From Priapulus caudatus (Eukaryota; Priapulida; Priapulimorpha; Priapulimorphida; Priapulidae), in assembly GCF_000485595.1 (NCBI RefSeq), contig NW_014577625.1, positions 116,647-180,646 on the forward strand: 64,000 nt of DNA. The letters run 5' to 3'. Shown piece by piece: positions 25,101-33,849 of this stretch. The number at the start of each line of letters is the position of its first letter. The first letter of the stretch is position 1. The notes under the pieces were generated by a model. That model was given only the letters and a program-made list of their open reading frames with translations, was not told the origin of the DNA and ran no database searches. A program made the position numbers and the translations under genes.

Positions 25101-26117
25101 TGAAATTCAATAGTAGTGCTAATCATATGTTATAGCCTCTTGAATTGAATTGAATATGTATACTGATCTTACCTCTCCTGAAAAGTTGTAATTTGCTTTG
25201 AGAATCAGCCTGTACAATCGGGTTTTACTTTCTTCATCGAATGGCATCTCGCCACTCAATAGAATATATGTTATCACTCCAATTGCCCACATGTCCACTG
25301 CATTAGTGTATGGCTTTCGTAACAGTATCTCAGGTGCAATGTACTCGGGTGTCCCACACGTAGTTTTCATGGTGACATCGTCACCAGCCTTCCTAGTGCT
25401 TGCTAATCCAAAGTCAGTTATGAGTATTTTTGAGTCATATCCTGGGTGATAATACAATAGGTTTTCTGGTTTTAAGTCTCTATGAGTAATTCCTAAGCTA
25501 TGGAGGTATCGAACACCATCTAAAACCATTTGCAACACTCTCGTAGCATCGCGCTCAGTGAAGCTACCTTTTGCAACTATGCGATCAAATAGCTCGCCAC
25601 CCGTGGCAAGTTCCATGACCATGTATATTCTGTCTTTCGATTCAAATACCTCAACCATGTGAACAATGTATGAGTGTAGAACACGCCGTAACACTGCAAG
25701 TTCTGTTTCAAACACTTCTCTTCCTTCGTGGGCATCTATCATTTTGATTGCATAGGGTTGTCGCGTGACACGGTGTTCCACACGTACCACCCTACTAAAA
25801 CTTCCTCTGCCGATTAACGCTTTAATGTCGTATTTGGCCGTCACTCGAGGATCAAATGTCGCCCGATACTTCTGTATCTTTTGTCCTGAAGGCACGGTTT
25901 TCGTAGACATTTCTCTGCTGCTCTGTCCACTTTTATTTGTCTTCTGAACAAACTTCCATTTGTTTTTCGACTTCCTACCATTGCCGGAGTCGTGACCCTG
26001 TTGACTTTTCAACTTCTCTTTTCCAGGGTCTGACGAGGAAAGAGAAAATATGGATTTTATATCTTTTTTGTCCTTTGAGCAACCATCGGGAGCTGTCTTG
26101 CTGTTGCCACACCCCAT
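7806..26117 (-). CDS. PSKH1: PSKH1 gene, protein serine/threonine kinase H1 (3 coding exons)
   Basis: Coding exons are 26117-25173, 8784-8561 and 7926-7806; they join in frame (945+224+121 nt) to 429 residues, against 424 in human. The start was chosen at 26117 because it gives MGCGNSK, the N-terminal Gly2 myristoylation and Cys3 palmitoylation signal known for this family; an in-frame ATG at 26171 would bury it. The kinase domain begins near residue 96: glycine loop GRGSFSRV (103-110), ATP lysine K125, helix-C glutamate E139, catalytic HRDLKPEN with D214, DFG D235-G237 and APE 261-263. All catalytic residues are present, so the kinase should be active. The C-terminal tail is Ser/Arg-rich, as in vertebrate PSKH1, which acts at Golgi and plasma membrane. 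Intron 1 is about 16.4 kb. It faces DNAJA2 head to head. Assignment to PSKH1 rests on near-identity through the kinase core; the last exon is less conserved. Confidence 0.95.
8561..8784 (-). CDS. PSKH1: PSKH1 coding exon 2 (end of kinase domain, Ser/Arg tail)
   Basis: Encodes 74 codons plus 2 nt, from HWRDISPQAKDFIERLLT through HPWV, NLHRAISQNL and a run of Ser/Arg/Lys. Acceptor is TTTCCTGTTGCAG|CAC and donor is AACAG|GTGGGT. The exon is much more GC-rich than surrounding intron. Reading past the donor gives an Arg/Gly-rich tail that does not resemble the family, so the splice is preferred. Confidence 0.93.
8965..9395. repeat. Degenerate MITE-like G/C-homopolymer region
   Basis: CCAGTGGCATAGTTAGGGGG, then GGGGGAGAACCCCCATACCC, resembles the interior of the MITE at 28494 (GGGGAGGACCCGCATACCCC). 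The right terminus is not recognisable. It lies just inside PSKH1 intron 1. Confidence 0.5.
9640..9688. repeat. (GTGC)n microsatellite
   Basis: About 11 GTGC units without interruption. Confidence 0.97.
10325..10392. repeat. (AC)n microsatellite
   Basis: Pure AC run of about 40 bases preceded by ACGC units. Confidence 0.97.
11500..11675. repeat. (AGCAGT)n / (AGC)n array
   Basis: Mixed AGC and AGT triplets with periodic AAGC interruptions. It sustains a 199-codon minus-strand frame of Ala/Thr/Leu/Cys repeats that is not supported as a gene. Confidence 0.95.
14484..14673. repeat. Near-perfect long palindrome
   Basis: Perfect 64-bp inverted arms at 14504-14567 and 14590-14653 with a 22-nt centre that is itself partly self-complementary (GCGTGCATATATATACGCAC). 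Imperfect extension outward to 14484 and 14673. No target duplication seen. Confidence 0.95.
14791..14840. mobile_element. Micro-palindrome with 7-bp duplication (instance 1)
   Basis: 50 bp, starting CAAGAGCGTATA and ending TACGCTCTTG. Flanked by exact ATACTTT at 14784-14790 and 14841-14847. Confidence 0.85.
15758..16701. mobile_element. PIF/Harbinger-like element with MADF remnant
   Basis: The element is 944 bp in PSKH1 intron 1. Terminal inverted repeats begin AGGGCCGAACACACTAGGCG on the left and, inverted, AGGGCCAGACACGCTAGGCG on the right. The target duplication TTA lies at 15755-15757 and 16702-16704. The subterminal region is dense in TCGGGCGAC / GTCGCCCGA words in both orientations. 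The only coding remnant is the MADF-like exon at 16237-16398. Confidence 0.85.
16237..16398 (-). pseudogene. MADF-domain exon remnant inside transposon
   Basis: Encodes about 53 residues beginning MELLWSYDKVAELITLWEA, then KPLLYDMTLSEYRDRTKKE and a stop at 16237. The LI-x-LW-x-KPLLYD-x(5)-YRDR-x-KK pattern is the core of MADF (Myb/SANT-like DNA-binding) domains, which Harbinger elements often encode as their second protein. An acceptor-like TTGCAG lies just upstream of the ATG. There is no nuclease frame nearby. Confidence 0.7.
17061..17231. mobile_element. Short MITE, GGGGCCCAT ends
   Basis: The element is 171 bp. Arms begin GGGGCCCATATTCCGAAACA on the left and, inverted, GGGGCCCATTATCAAAAACA on the right, both reaching AATTAGTCTT. 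No target duplication is clear. Confidence 0.7.
17507..18045. repeat. Satellite-like array, about 147-166-bp unit, four copies
   Basis: CTCCCCAAGATGTGTAAGTA recurs near 17507, 17673, 17821 and 17967. Each unit continues with AAGTTTGGTNGCGCTAGGTC, a GAGTTATAGAG word and a (GGTCAA)n stretch. The small open frames here are products of the repeat. Confidence 0.93.
18046..21083. other. PSKH1 intron 1, middle part
   Basis: AT-rich, with one microsatellite at 19091. No coding or RNA gene recognised. Confidence 0.5.
19091..19139. repeat. (ACGC)n-(AC)n microsatellite
   Basis: About six ACGC units followed by about ten AC units. Confidence 0.96.
21084..22748. mobile_element. hAT-like element in PSKH1 intron 1
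   Basis: The element is 1665 bp. Ends are CAGTGCTTGACAC and GTGTCGAGCACTG. Subterminal sequence resembles the GGGCCACCA-type words of the element at 47696. No transposase frame and no clean target duplication. It contains the GTAACACGG array at 21367-21608. Confidence 0.7.
21367..21608. repeat. Diverged GTAACACGGC-type tandem array
   Basis: At least ten irregularly spaced GTAACAYGG units, each followed by CTTCACA- or CGTCACAG-like spacers of roughly 10-20 bases. It lies inside the hAT-like element. Confidence 0.85.
23503..24001. repeat. Inverted repeat with about 63-bp arms around a MITE
   Basis: Left arm about 23503-23568 and right arm about 23939-24001 share TTTTCGTTATGCA, TTACTGTACG and GTGAGGTT words as reverse complements. 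The family 1 MITE sits in the loop, with its TTACAA duplication in the right arm. A further perfect 25-bp palindrome follows at 24005-24069. Confidence 0.8.
23627..23940. mobile_element. hAT-like MITE, family 1 copy 1
   Basis: The element is 314 bp. Ends are CAGGGGTAGAAATTAAC and GTTAATTTCGCACCCTG, flanked by exact TTACAA (23621-23626 and 23941-23946). The same family in inverse orientation is at 46773-47115. It is inserted at the apex of a larger inverted repeat (23503-24001). Confidence 0.88.
24005..24069. repeat. Perfect 25-bp-arm palindrome
   Basis: Arms ACACTAACGGCCATAAATCC... and its exact inverse, separated by a 15-nt AT-rich loop. There is no 7-bp flanking repeat and no CAAGAG end, so it is distinct from the micro-palindromes. 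Confidence 0.93.
25173..26117 (-). CDS. PSKH1: PSKH1 coding exon 1 (N-terminus and most of kinase domain)
   Basis: Encodes residues 1-315, from the lipidation signal MGCGNSK through a Lys/Ser-rich linker to the kinase C-lobe, ending at SGE in phase 0. The donor on the minus strand reads GAG|GTAAGATC, so the open frame beyond 25173 is intron read-through. Upstream of the ATG, a pyrimidine-rich stretch ending TTTCAG near 26193 could be the acceptor of a 5'UTR exon. Confidence 0.95.
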
Positions 26118-26639
26118 GGTTTCATATAAAAATACTAGTAGTTCGCAATGGAACAATATTATCACTAACAACGAACAACACAGAAAAGTTTCTGAAACAC
26201 CGACATTTCTTCATCACTTCCACCGCACAACAGATACAAGCAGGTAAATTGCTCCGAGAAAAGTAGTTTAGATTGTAATTGATTTAAAGTAAGATTCTAC
26301 AGTTGATGCTGTCACTTTTTGCTATAACCATTCTAGTAATGTATCACAAAAATAAAAATGCGTATAAAATGCCACGTTATCCAATTTATTAAGAAAGTGA
26401 TACTAATTTGGTTCTTCGCCTGCATCAGCCTGCATGTTCGCCTGTTTCGCGCATGAATACAAAAGCTACATAGATGCTCATTTGTTAAAATTCTTCTAAA
26501 GCACATCTATCGCCACCTGTTGGAAATAATGCTTATAAATGTTATGGCATCATAGCTATCATTATATACACATAATTATATCATCAAGAGCTAATCATTA
26601 TATATATATATATATATATATATGATATCTATGGGTTAA

Positions 26640-26732
26640 TGGTTAACCCATATATATCATTATGTCATATATATATATCAGTAGTAGATAATAGGGAATT
26701 CTTATTATCTACTCCTGATATATATATATATG
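26640..26732. repeat. Cluster of AT-rich hairpins
   Basis: GTAGATAATA and TATTATCTAC arms extended by CAG/CTG and TA-dinucleotide stretches, following a GGGTTAATGGTTAACCC palindrome at 26632-26648. Together with 26735-26771 this makes several hairpins within 140 bp. Confidence 0.75.
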
Positions 26733-26734
26733 CT

Positions 26735-26771
26735 GAAGAGCGTATAAAGAAGCCTTCTTAATACGCTCTTG
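26735..26771. mobile_element. Micro-palindrome with near-exact 7-bp duplication (instance 2)
   Basis: 37 bp, GAAGAGCGTATAAAGAAG paired with CTTCTTAATACGCTCTTG; nearly the same arms as instance 1. Flanks are ATATGCT (26728-26734) and ATATGAT (26772-26778). Confidence 0.75.
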
Positions 26772-26781
26772 ATATGATGTA

Positions 26782-27241
26782 CAGGCCCGTAGCCAGCTTT
26801 ATATTGGGGGGGGAGGGGTTCGTTTTTCAATGTTGGCAATTTGCTCGGCAGGGGCGTGTACAGGATTTGTACCAGGGGGGTCTGTAAGCCAAAGTTGCGA
26901 GCACGCGAAGGGGGGTCTGGGGTCTTAAATTAGACCCCCTCAGATGCGTTTTCTGCGCGAGGCAAAGGGGTGGTCCGAACTCCCTGGACCCCCCTGTACA
27001 CGCCCTGCTCGGCGCGAAGCGACCAGGCGAGGGAGCTAAGCGACCGAGCGGGGGGAGGGTGTGGGAGGGGGGTGTTCACTGTTCACCCTCCCGCACGATG
27101 GATATTTTTGCAATTATTACACTAAATGGAGCGACCTGAGGTGAAATTCTTGCAAATTAAAAAAAAAAAAATTTTTTTGCTTGGGGTGGGGGGGCTCGGG
27201 GGGGTTCGTTCGAACCCCGAACCACCCCTGCTACGGGCCTG
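26782..27241. mobile_element. hAT-like MITE with 6-bp target duplication
   Basis: The element is 460 bp. Ends are CAGGCCCGTAGC and GCTACGGGCCTG, flanked by exact GATGTA (26776-26781 and 27242-27247). Internally it holds one unit of the G-rich repeat tandemly arrayed at 56880-57245. It abuts the micro-palindrome at 26735. Confidence 0.85.
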
Positions 27242-27263
27242 GATGTATATATACATATCATAT

Positions 27264-27304
27264 CAAGAGCTAATAATAAGGTATTATATAATTATTAGCT
27301 ATTG
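27264..27304. mobile_element. Micro-palindrome with near-exact 7-bp duplication (instance 3)
   Basis: 41 bp, CAAGAGCTAATAAT paired with ATTATTAGCTATTG. Flanks are ATCATAT (27257-27263) and ATGATAT (27305-27311). A duplicate is at 37284 in copy B. Confidence 0.7.
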
Positions 27305-28371
27305 ATGATATATATCACGGGACGGAATATATATATATATTATTACGGACGGTAACCACTGCCTTACTTTGCATCGGAATACTTGGATACTTGGAAAATT
27401 AAGTATCTAGTTGTAGGGTCGTAGCCTAAAGTAAAGCCCTAGGGAGGTAGTATGTAATATGTGACATTGATGAGTATAATGACGGGGGAGGGCGTAGGCC
27501 GCGTAGCTCAAAGTTCCAGTGTACAGTGTGACAGAGTTGGTGTGCGATGACGATTCACTGCTGACTATATATTTTACATATCATACGACGCTACGCTTAT
27601 AGGCCCTACTATAAAAATTATAGTTATTCGCATTTAATGGGCTTTTATTTTAGTTAAAAAAATCTAAGGAGGTATATAGCTGCCTCCGAGGCCACATTGC
27701 CAGCATAATGTGCCTAGTCGAACCAATACAGAACTGCAGAAATAATTAGAAAAAACGTGCAATAGATAGGTCTACCACAACTGTCGTGTTAGTAAGATCA
27801 TCGCCCCGGCTAACATTTTGGCGCATCACGATAATAATTTACGATAAGAATATAGAAATCATTATTATACTTTTCGCGACACAAATGAGATAAAATTTTA
27901 ATATAACGCATTTGGTATTTATTATTTATTATTATTATTATTATAAAAAATATCAAAAGTCATAGCTGTGATGTGACTGCGGTAATCACTAGCCATAAAA
28001 TTTTATAAGACGTCATATATGCACTTTTGATACAGCCGAAACAATTAGTATAGTAGAAATTAAAAAGGTACGATAAGGATATATATGACGTTGCTAATAT
28101 TGCAATTATATTGGCGCGATGTAAATGCGGTACAACAAATTAGCACACGTCTTGCGAATGTAATTATCATAACTACAACTGACAAAATGAACACACGGCG
28201 CGCGCCGCGCATGTAAAAGAGTCGTGAAGTGCTTACGTCATGCGCGTATACCCTACTGATCTCATCTATTTTTCATCATCTACATCATCTACTGATCTCA
28301 TCTTCATGTCGCAACAATCTCATAATAAGTTTAATATATAGAGATCAGTGGTATACCCCACAGACGCACGC

Positions 28372-28494
28372 CCATGCATACGCGCGAGCGCAGGCACGCA
28401 CTAAACGCGCACGCACGCACGCACGCACGCATGCACACACAGATACACACACACACGCACACACACACACCGACACACAACACAACACACACAC
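28372..28494. repeat. AC-rich microsatellite (copy A)
   Basis: Mixed ACGC, ACAC and ACAG units; its counterpart in copy B is at about 38360-38488 with a longer pure AC run. Confidence 0.95.
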
Positions 28495-28728
28495 CAGGCG
28501 TAGAATAGCGGGGGGGATGGGGGATGCATCCCCCACTTATTGACGTGGGGATGGCGTGTACAATCATTCCCCCTACTTTCAGGAGGAAAATGGGGGATTC
28601 AACATTTTCTGGGGAGGACCCGCATACCCCCGCATGTTTCTTACCACCCTCCTCGAAATCCTGCATTGCCACTGTCGAGCGTAACAAATTTAGCACCCCC
28701 CCTTCAAAAATCGTTCCGCCGCGCCTGT
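28494..28728. mobile_element. CAGGGGCGTA-type MITE
   Basis: Starts CAGGCGTAGAATAGCGGGG (CAGGGGCGTAGATAGCGGGG in the copy at 38488) and ends CCGCCGCGCCTG. A related half copy is at 28803-28900. It is inserted at the end of an AC microsatellite, so target duplication is unreadable. The X'/Z' misjoin falls inside its second copy. Confidence 0.75.
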
Positions 28729-30470
28729 AGAGTACTGCTAACAAAATTATGATTATGAATATTTGTATGCATATCAAAGTCACATTTGAGTTCATCTGAC
28801 AAGGGGCGTAGATAGCGGAGGGATGGGGTATATCCCCACTTGATTGAGGTGGGGTGGCTTTCATCACCCCCTACTTTCAGGAAGAAAATGGGTGGGAAAA
28901 ATTTATATTTTACAGACAATAAATACTGGATATTTATCTACAAATCCGTCATCGCTATTCATACTCTCCTAATGTATTATTACAGAAATGGAATTTGAAA
29001 TACATCGTACTGTAAAATGGCTGTAATTCGTTCAAGAATGACATTATTTTACTGAAACTCAGACGGTTAATTTTGGACGCATTCCCCATATACGATTTTT
29101 TTTTCCAATTCCTAAATCACGTCGTTGCTCACTGCTCCACGAGGTTAAAATCGCTTGCTTTATCAAAATTAGGAATAGACCTATTAGGGAGTCGCTGATC
29201 GGGATATTGCATTCGCTTCACGGCCGCCGGGGGTGCCTCTGACCATGCGGCAACAATTCACGATTTCAGGTCCTCATCTCTTTGGGAGGGCCGGATGGCG
29301 ATCGCGGGCCGGGCTGAGACGGCCATGCCACCTTGACAGACTACCCGTATCCTTCCCGATTTTATACTACAGGCGCGTGAATACATGCACCTATTGGTTT
29401 CAAATCTTGCGCTTGTTTTCCGCTGGCTCTCATATTCTTTTTGGCCAGTTTAAGGTTGCTCACTTCTCAGTAAAAATATACGTTTTATCAAAATTTCAGG
29501 GGCAGACTGATTCTAGTGCTGAAGTTCGTCAACGGGGTCGGTAAAGTCAAGAGCGCGGCTGGTCGCCCCCTTCCGCCTAGAAATTTTCAGGGTAAAACCC
29601 TATTCTAGCCTAGTAAGTTGCCTGCACTGGCAACCCCAGTGCGGGACATGTACATGTACCCGTAGCAGCCAAGATCCCGTGTAGTGAACCGCCATTTTTA
29701 CTCTTTGGTGTCCCAAGGTAAAAAAATACTCAATCAACAAGTGATGTTATTGCGTGATGTAATTGTTTTAATAGTGCTGCCTCATTAAGTGCAGGAAATT
29801 GCATCGAGAGGTGTTACTTCAACAAGAATTTCCGGGGGAGGTCTCCCACCTGGACCTCTCCTAAACAGGAGGGGACACCAACCTGAAGGGAGGAAAAATC
29901 CTGAACTCATTTTATGATAGAAGAGTGTCGCAAAATTGAAGTTGCTTTGTAGATTGCAAGCTGTTTTAGACAATTCCACACAGTGCGCGCCTTCGTGCCC
30001 TGACTCGCATAATGTCCCCCCGCGCCTCCCGCCCCCGCGCCTAGAATTTACTTTCTGATCCGCCAGGTGGTTAATTGGTTTCTGTTGTGCTGGGGCCGTC
30101 GCGTGTTCCTCCTGCACTCCAAAGGAAAAAAATTACCCTCGAATTCCAGCAATAATGGCAGCTTACAATGTCAATTTGTTCAATTACCTCAAAAACGACC
30201 ATCTTGAAAGTTTCTAAATTGCGGGTAAAAACTAAGAGCCCGTGCCCGCGGGCTCCGCCCCCTGGACCCCGGGCAAGGGCTCTGCCCCTGCACACGTCAG
30301 GGCCCCTACGCGCGGGCCCTGTCCCAGGTACCCATTAAGGGATTTGCGCGCAAGGCTGTTCGCGTGTGTCGCTACTCGCACACCGTTTCATAATACATTA
30401 TATGGCAGGGTACCAGCGAAATCAATTCCCCCCCCCCCCACAACTGAGGACCTGTCTACGCCCAGCTGAC

Positions 30471-30545
30471 ACACACACACACACACACACACACAACACA
30501 ACACACACACACTACACACACACACACACCACACACACACCACTA
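30471..30545. repeat. (AC)n microsatellite upstream of exon 1 duplicate
   Basis: AC repeats with occasional CT/AA interruptions. The counterpart at 45064-45142 differs in length and interruptions. Confidence 0.95.
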
Positions 30546-30736
30546 CACTGGTGAGCTTAGATATTTTTTATTTTCAAAGAGATCAGTTTACACGGCCAAG
30601 TAAAATTCAGCCAGTTCGCGACATGTTACGGCTTATCGTTAAAAAGGATTATCGAAGTATACCGCAGCGTTTGCCCGAACGCGAGTTGATTCGTCTCACT
30701 TTACCGAAGCGCCCTCTGTCCCCATATGCTGGCATA

Positions 30737-30812
30737 ATGGCCGACAGCCGTACAGCTGCTACGATCTTCTAAGGAGTCTCCGAAGTGCCAGCCGTAATGA
30801 AGTATAAAAAAG
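30737..30812 (+). pseudogene. Damaged duplicate of DNAJA2 exon 1
   Basis: Starts ATGGCCGACAG like the exon at 45329 and shows the same 5' context and donor region (AAAAAAGGT), but it is 76 nt rather than 69 and is frameshifted by several small insertions. It belongs to the duplicated block 28725-31835 / 43225-46455. It is more likely a noisy assembly copy than a real pseudogene. Confidence 0.7.
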
Positions 30813-31515
30813 GTTACATGTATGCAATGCTTCAAGTTTGTACATTTCGCTAGCGTAATATACCCCGTTCTTAATGGAAATTTTGTAGAGTTATTAATTT
30901 TCAATGTCACTGCGTACGTAAACCACGTTGCTCCTTTCTCGTGTCCTCATCCATGATGAATCATGATTCCATTGTGACTGTCAAATATACATCATGTGAT
31001 GTGCAAGGCAGGTCAACAGAAATGACGCAATGAGTAGTTTAGTGTGGTACGTCTTGCATACAGATTGAACCTACTTAATAAACTATTCCATCTCCACATT
31101 CCACATACACTGCTTTCCATGCAGAAGTTGCAGGGCTTTAATTGACGATTGTGCAATTATGTAACTTGTAAAATCACAGGCACTTGTATCTTGTATCCTG
31201 TATCTTGGGCCCGGCGTCCCTCTCTAGTATTTCATAAGGCACTGATTTCTCTTGGAATGTGCGGGCGGAATGCCTGTAGATAAGGAAATTCTGTCTACAA
31301 GTTAGCATTAATTCTTTTACTTTCTCTAATTGATAAGGCAGTGGCTACGGGTACGGTAGCCGTATCTTAATGTCTCGAGGCTACGGTCGACGGGAGTCCA
31401 TTCGCTTTCATAGCTTAACCGCAGACAAAGATGCGGCTGGCGGTGCGTAGATTTCGAAATAACGCCTTGGCGAGAATAAATTCACGATTTGACGAGTTTA
31501 GATGAAGCTAGAACG

Positions 31516-31547
31516 CCCTAACCCTAACCCTAACGCCTAAACCCTAA
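31516..31547. repeat. Interstitial telomere-like tract
   Basis: Three CCCTAA units followed by variant CGCCTAAA and CCCTAA units. The degraded counterpart is near 46136-46170. CCCTAA is the animal telomere repeat. Confidence 0.8.
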
Positions 31548-31696
31548 CGCAAAAAAGGGGCTTGAACGACCGACGGCTACCGTACCTCCAGCCACTGCGA
31601 ATTGATAATGCCTTTCTAACATATTCTAACCTCATAACCTCATAAGTGATCATCTTGAAAAGTCCTGGGGACTATAACGAAGATGGAGAGAGTGGA

Positions 31697-33849
31697 TCAA
31701 GTCGGTAGATCCACACTGCGGATCGCAGCGGAAAAAGTTGTAAATTTGCTATTTACTAAGGATGAAGGCAGTGAATTCCAATACGGAATCACAGAGACAA
31801 AGAAGCTAAACTTAAAAGAATCCTTAGAAGTTTGTACATGCCGAAAACTGTGATCACGCTCAGATGAGCGGGTGCAGCGAACAGGCTTCATTAAGCAAGA
31901 AGGAATGCCAATTTTCATCTCACCATGATAAATTTTATAGAAAGTTATGAGTTTTGAATGAAGAAAGCGGACACGAAGAGGAGGCCATTCAAGACGAGCC
32001 AAAACAACATCAGCACTATCATCATAGTTTCTGGAAACCCATCTCGCAGCTTTATGCTGAATGGTGTCAAATCTAGAGCAGTTCTATAGGGGCACCAGGC
32101 TGGCGAAGCATATTCTAATATGGGCAGAACCATAGTTTTGAAAGCTAGGGACCGAGTTTTAGAGTCAGCAAAGCTAAGATTACGCCGTAGCATGCTGAAA
32201 GATCGGGACGCTTTCTTACAAATGAAGTCCATGTGGGCATTCCAGCGAAGATCGTTACTAATAATAACACCCAAATATTTGTAAGTAGGGGTAAGAGATA
32301 GATATTTATGATACAATGAGTAAGTAAAAGTCAAGGGTGATTTGGAGCGAGTAATGCGAAGAATTTTACACTATTCTGCATTGAATGACATACCCCATGA
32401 TGTTGCCCACTTCTCAGTACGAGTAAGGACCCTCTGGAGGGCTAACTGGTCACTCTTATTGTAGATCAGGCCTCGAATTAAGCGACGAGAGGGGCAAGGC
32501 AATTTTTTGGGGGCATGTGAAAAATTGCCTTGAATTTTCTCTAAAATGGATGGGCACCGAGGCAATTTTAAAAGGCATCAAGGCAACTCTCACAATTTGA
32601 GAAGGGCACCAAGGCCATTGTTATGGAAAACTTTGTATCATCGTATGAATTCTACTAAAATTTCTCTAAATTTACTGCATTTAGCAAGCTACACACCGTA
32701 CAGATCACTGGCCATTCTTGCGCGAGCGTCGTTTCCCGCGCTTTAAATCGCACGCGGGCCGAGTCCGGGCGTGCAGCATTTAAATATTCGTGTTCTACCA
32801 CGCGCATACACAGGTGCACTATTTATCGATCGTCTACTGGCAGCGGTTGGCAGCAATACCACGTTATTGTTTTTGCCGCCGGGTAGACTGGTATCCGGCC
32901 TCACGCTCTGCTAGAGATTGTACACGCTCTGCGACAAACAGTGCGGCCGCGAACCAGTCTAGCCAGAGGCAGAGGCACCGACGGCAATTACAGAAAAGGG
33001 CAAGGCAGGTGACTGCCGTCGGTCGGGTTGGATTTTCAGGGGCAGTACGGCGATTGATAGGGGCACCGCCGGCAATTGCCGTCGGTGCCGTCGGTTAATT
33101 CGAGCCCTGTTGTAGATGGTGTGGTACAGAACAGCGTCGTCAGCAAAGAGGCGAATAGAAGTAGAAGGGTCAGTTTCCGCCAACAAATCATTTATAAAGG
33201 ATAAGAACAGCAGTGGACCAAGCACTGAACCTTGGGGTATACCCGATGTGACAGCGGCCACATCTGACATGCTGCTGTTAACACAGACAATTTGAGATCT
33301 ATCCTTCAAAAAGTCAGAGATCCATTTTAACGTAGTAGTATCCAAACCCAAGTGACCAAGTTTGAAGATTAAAAGGTCATGAGGAACCCTATCAAAGGCC
33401 TTACTAAAATCTAGGAATACTGCATCAACCTGCTGAGATTTGTCGAGACTTAGTGTCCAGTCATGAAAAACGTTGATTAACTGGGTAACTGTAGAAAACC
33501 CGTGCCGAAACCCATGTTGATGATAGGACAGGATATCATGCCTATCGAAATGGTACATAACAGAAGAGTAGATTATATGCTCAAATGCCTTAGAGCAAAG
33601 GGAAGTCAAAGATATTGGGCGATAATTTGACGCAAGGGAAGATCCACCACCTTTATAAACTGGGGTTATAAGAGCCTTTTTCCAATCAAAAGGAAGAGAA
33701 CCTAGATCGTATTCTAGTGCTGGTTTTAGTATTTTTGGGTTATCACTTTTCCAATCTTCTACTCGTTCCCCTTTATTGTACCCTTTATATACCTTACGCA
33801 AGTATAAATGTTCGGGAAAAAAATGAGTATAAATGTTCACTTGAAGCAT
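31697..33849 (-). pseudogene. Degenerate non-LTR retrotransposon reverse transcriptase (jockey/CR1-like), 5'-truncated
   Basis: Reading right to left, the sequence encodes successive RT landmarks: SNYRPISLTSLCSKAFE, VFLDFSKAFDRVPHDLL, SGIPQGSVLGPLLF and the catalytic FADD box (near 33150), then after an insertion the thumb and C-terminal region (YLGVIISNDLRW, ILEYASPAWCP, VIPYWNSLP). The reading frame is broken by the MITE at 32467-33109, by a TAG where Lys would be expected after FNAE (near 32370), and by a frameshift near 32090. No endonuclease domain is present upstream, so the copy is 5'-truncated and dead. Clade assignment is from motif wording only. Confidence 0.9.
32467..33109. mobile_element. 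hAT-type MITE inserted in the RT gene
   Basis: The element is 643 bp with imperfect 15-bp terminal inverted repeats: left CAGGCCTCGAATTAA, right end TTAATTCGAGCCCTG. It is flanked by an exact 8-bp duplication TTGTAGAT (32459-32466 and 33110-33117), the hAT target-site length. Removing the element and one duplication copy restores the RT frame through IYNKSDQ. It has no transposase. About 200 bp of its interior matches, inverted, the element in DNAJA2 intron 3. Confidence 0.9.

Larger units (their letters stand above)
27242..28727. repeat. Duplicated block, segment X (copy A)
   Basis: Matches 37267-38719 with frequent one- to three-base indels. It contains no recognisable gene, only AT-rich DNA, the micro-palindrome at 27264, an AC-rich microsatellite and a CAGG-type MITE at its end. 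Confidence 0.9.
28725..31835. repeat. Duplicated block, segment Y (copy A), contains DNAJA2 exon 1 duplicate
   Basis: Matches 43225-46455 with many indels in both copies, including the GC-rich tracts, AC microsatellite, DNAJA2 exon 1 region and telomere-like tract. Copy A continues into the full LINE; copy B stops inside the LINE and joins clean DNAJA2 intron sequence. Confidence 0.9.

Noticed and set aside
26585-26653. Possible seventh CAAGAG micro-palindrome flanked by ATATCAT
   Set aside because: The right end does not read CTCTTG and the region is TA-dinucleotide low complexity, so both the palindrome and the flanking match may be chance.
28331-28867. 178-codon minus-strand frame
   Set aside because: Crosses an AC microsatellite (Cys/Val repeats) and a G-rich MITE; it is not preserved in the duplicate copy.
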